From the NCBI RefSeq assembly GCF_016802725.1, contig NC_052678.1, positions 2,954,501 to 3,018,500 of the forward strand: 64,000 nucleotides of DNA. The letters are read 5' to 3'. This document shows positions 61,605-64,000 of the stretch, piece by piece. The notes beneath the pieces are model-generated. The model searched no databases, was not told the origin of the DNA, and saw only the letters and a list, made by a program, of their open reading frames with translations. Position 1 is the stretch's first letter. Every line of letters starts with the position of its first letter. A program made the position numbers and the translations under genes. Source of the DNA: Solenopsis invicta. Its lineage: Eukaryota > Arthropoda > Insecta > Hymenoptera > Formicidae.

Positions 61605-62320
61605 TTGATCGTTCCTGTAACTGCTCCATTTTTTTTGTAAAAGAGTATGTGACGATAAAAAGCATTGAAATACCTACCTGAGAAACTAGGTTGGTTTCAG
61701 TTAAATTCTAATAACGCTATTAGTAATGTTTGTGACATCCCAAATCTCTGAAAGGGTTTTGCAGAATCCTTTCAGAACTGTTGCACATAAAATGTGAAAG
61801 GCTGAAACCTTTCTAAAAACTTTCCGCAACAATCACTTTTATATGGGACAGTATCTTTATATACATGAATATGTTTTTTCAACTCGGGGGATGGGGGGGG
61901 GCGATATCTTTATTTCGCGTAAAATGCAAGAAATAACAAAATTATTCTTAATTACACAGTTGTTAGTTGTACAACATCGATATCTTATTATGAGCATATA
62001 CATTGATATATTGATTATAAGCATATGCATACAGAAAAAAAATTTAGTATCAATAATTCATTGTTTCGTATATAAGCCAATAGTATAATATCTTCTTGGA
62101 AGAATTGATAATATCGATCAGACACGATTTGACATAATGTAACATTGTTCCATTATTTAGACATAATTAGCTTATGTAAAGAAATTTTGTTTCTTCATGT
62201 GCGTCGATTGTTGGTACTGATAATACTTTTTCAACTCTGTAATTATCATTTTAAAAGGCTGGCAGCTTGAATCGAGAATTAGCACCGTGGTAGTAGGGAT
62301 GGGTTCTCCGACGGTGCAAA
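61605..62320. other. Spacer, no gene seen
   Basis: Contains the 61740-61850 stretch with repeated CTTTCAGA/CTTTC words and a G-rich run at 61886-61901. The minus-strand frame 61450-61665 is antisense to the broken gene above. Confidence 0.4.
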
Positions 62321-62328
62321 AGAATACA

Positions 62329-62469
62329 TTATAAGGAAGCACGCACCGGGTCCATGCCTCACTTGCGGAAGTTAGCGTGGTGGCGAAGCACGCGGGTCGA
62401 AGTATATCTCGTATACGGTCTTACGTACAAGAGGTTGTACTAAAACGTGCACCAGCAGCCCGTGCGCAG
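62329..62469 (+). promoter_or_regulatory. Possible promoter and non-coding first exon of a plus-strand gene
   Basis: TTATAAGG at 62329, a CTCACTTG initiator-like site about 30 bases on, and a full-consensus donor CAG/GTAAGT at 62469/62470. No ATG-initiated frame reaches the donor, so the exon would be untranslated. The following island at 62530-63300 is GC-rich and could continue the gene. Confidence 0.3.
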
Positions 62470-62744
62470 GTAAGTCGAATGGAAGTGCATTGGGCATTGC
62501 GTAAATGCAGCTAAAGAAAGTTCTTCCGTGTTTACGCGAGGCGGTGTGGCCGATTGCATAATACTTTCGTCGCGAGTGAGATGCAGGAAAGTGCCCCTTT
62601 CGCTGTCTCCGCCCCGCTCCCTCGCCCTCATCTCACCCATAACGTTTTTCTCTCCTCTTCTGCAATCTGCATTTCTCGCGCGGCCACGAGAATGCAGGCG
62701 CGCCCGGCAGATATTTTTCTTCTCGCTCGTGCGTCCTGCAACAG

Positions 62745-63076
62745 TCGAAGTGGAAGTGCCCGTGCGACCTCCGGAGAGAGATCGTCGGACCCATTTTCAA
62801 CACCCGATCACTCGATTCCTGCGCGTCGGATCGCCGTCGTTGCCGTTGTCGTCGTCATCGCGCGAATGTAGATTACAAAACACGATCGGACGGATAAAAT
62901 CGTTTTCCCATGACGGAGGCGAGCGCGAGCGGCGGATGTTGTCGGAAAATAACTTCCGCGCGCGTACACAAGCGGAGGACTCGAATTGCGAATCGAGTTT
63001 ACGGCAACAGCTGCCTTCGGCAGATTCAATTACAGCTTCCGTTAAATACACGCCGACGGCGTGTCTAACGTGTTAA
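62745..63076 (+). CDS. Candidate exon in a GC-rich island, unknown product
   Basis: An acceptor (GTCCTGCAACAG) precedes 62745. The frame is open for 109 codons to TAA at 63074-63076, rich in Ser, Arg and Pro (EVEVPVRPPERDRRTHFQHP onward), with no domain I recognise. Phase 1 in, compatible with one frame of the upstream consensus donor at 62469. Antisense frames are open too, so composition alone could explain it. Confidence 0.2.
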
Positions 63077-63459
63077 GCGGATTGCGCATCCAAGTCTCCT
63101 CCGAGCGACTTTTTCGCCGCGCGGTCTTTCGTCCGCGATCCCGAGGTATTTTTCACCCCGAATGTACACCGCTCCATCCACTTTATATCGATGGATATCG
63201 TTTTCTCCATTGTCAACTGATATACGTTAATATTTTTACTTTGAAACTGTTGGTTCTTGCATTCTCGGACGTTTTATATGCGGTCTAGCGGTAAACATTA
63301 ATTACATTACGCGCGAGCAACAGTGGTTCGGCGAACGGAGCGATACGATACCCTTTCGCACCGAGAAGAAATGGATGCAGTTACCATAATTTAACTATAA
63401 TTTATCCATTTTTGGTTGCCGATTATATTACAGTTGTTTTAACCATATTATAATTATTA

Positions 63460-63770
63460 CATTGAGAGAAAAACTGGAATAGTGATGGCAACTATAAGGC
63501 AACCATACAAATTTTATTAATAGAATTATATAGAAAATATACAGTTAAGTGAACTATATTATAGTTATTGTAACTAAGTTAATGGTGAAAAGAACTAATA
63601 AAAATAGTAGTAATTAGTATATTATATAGTATACTACAACTATTTTTTAGTAATTCTCTTTAACCATTAACTTAGTTCACTTAACTATATATTATAATTT
63701 TATTAATAAAATTTGTATGGTTGTTCCCTTACAGTTGCCATCACTGCAATTTTTTCTCTCACAATCAGTG
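63460..63770. mobile_element. 311-bp hairpin MITE
   Basis: Almost the whole element folds on itself: ends CATTGAGAGAAAAACTGGAA and CTCTCACAATCAGTG, inner arms GTGATGGCAACTATAAGG against CCCTTACAGTTGCCATCAC, and ACAAATTTTATTAATA against TATTAATAAAATTTGT. Arms are about 130 bases each with modest divergence. The CATTGAG end resembles the CACTGAG elements elsewhere in the window. AT-rich sequence without a gene follows to 64000. Confidence 0.75.
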
Positions 63771-64000
63771 TAGTTATACTGGAAACAAATTTGGTAAAAA
63801 TCTAAAATAATCCGATATGATCGACTAAACGTTAGGTTGATTCAACAATTATTTTATCACGTAAAAAGAATGTTTAGTTTATTCATGTCAATCATTCAAA
63901 TTTTGTAATGAAGTATTATCTCAATCAACTTAATATTTAGTTGAACGTATCGGACTAAATATTTTAATTTTTCGACAAATTCTTTTTCGATGTATTATTG

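Noticed and set aside
1..64000. tRNA, rRNA, CRISPR array or operon
   Set aside because: I looked for B-box-like GGTTCGAATCC words, conserved rRNA stretches and regularly spaced direct repeats and found none. The only short-period arrays are microsatellites and the 50-bp minisatellite.

Overview
The window looks like nuclear DNA of an insect, most likely a hymenopteran such as an ant or a relative. It is AT-rich, with scattered GC-richer islands that keep many CpG dinucleotides, which is usual for ants and bees. Coding exons are tiny and separated by large introns full of short inverted-repeat elements (MITEs), microsatellites and hairpins. There is no sign of operons, bacterial genes or CRISPR arrays. 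I cannot name the species.

The main content is in the left third. Two related secreted peptide precursors sit in tandem on the minus strand. Copy A (exons at 65-160, 969-1094, 1912-2003) runs off the left edge. Copy B (exons at 14118-14241, 20406-20522, 22376-22470) lies 12-20 kb upstream of it. Each has a TATA box, a signal-peptide exon, a core exon with the shared block LSDQRxAELETL behind an RQ(R/K)R cleavage site, and a third exon. The third exon supplies the amidation glycine and a run of basic residues. The predicted peptides end Pro-Val-Arg-Ile-amide (A) and Pro-Ala-Ile-Ala-amide (B). I believe these are the insect PXXXamide (parathyroid-hormone-like) neuropeptides, but that name is from memory and unchecked. 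No terminal exon is certain: A's lies off the window, and B's is either at 11.7 kb or not recognised.

The rest is mostly non-coding. Region by region: 2.2-12 kb holds MITEs, AT-rich spacer and a GC island. At 12.1-13.2 kb a 50-bp minisatellite lies inside a terminal-inverted-repeat element. Intron 2 of gene B (14.2-20.4 kb) contains a 508-bp MITE, another MITE and an unusual array of five diverged 200-270 bp tandem units. At 23.5-27.4 kb there may be the last two exons of an unknown minus-strand gene ending just upstream of B. At 29.8-30.7 kb a GC island has exon-like frames on both strands. From 32 to 47 kb there are many nested mobile elements, two hammerhead-ribozyme-like cores and two near-perfect palindromes. 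From 47 to 59 kb most is AT-rich spacer with a duplicated module and a pair of related ORF fragments. At 59.7-61.6 kb there is a broken mobile-element-like gene. At 62.3-63.3 kb a GC-rich island may hold the first exons of a plus-strand gene, followed by a 311-bp hairpin MITE.

Only the two peptide genes are strongly supported; they confirm each other by sequence, intron position and intron phase. All other coding calls rest on an open frame plus plausible splice sites and carry low confidence.
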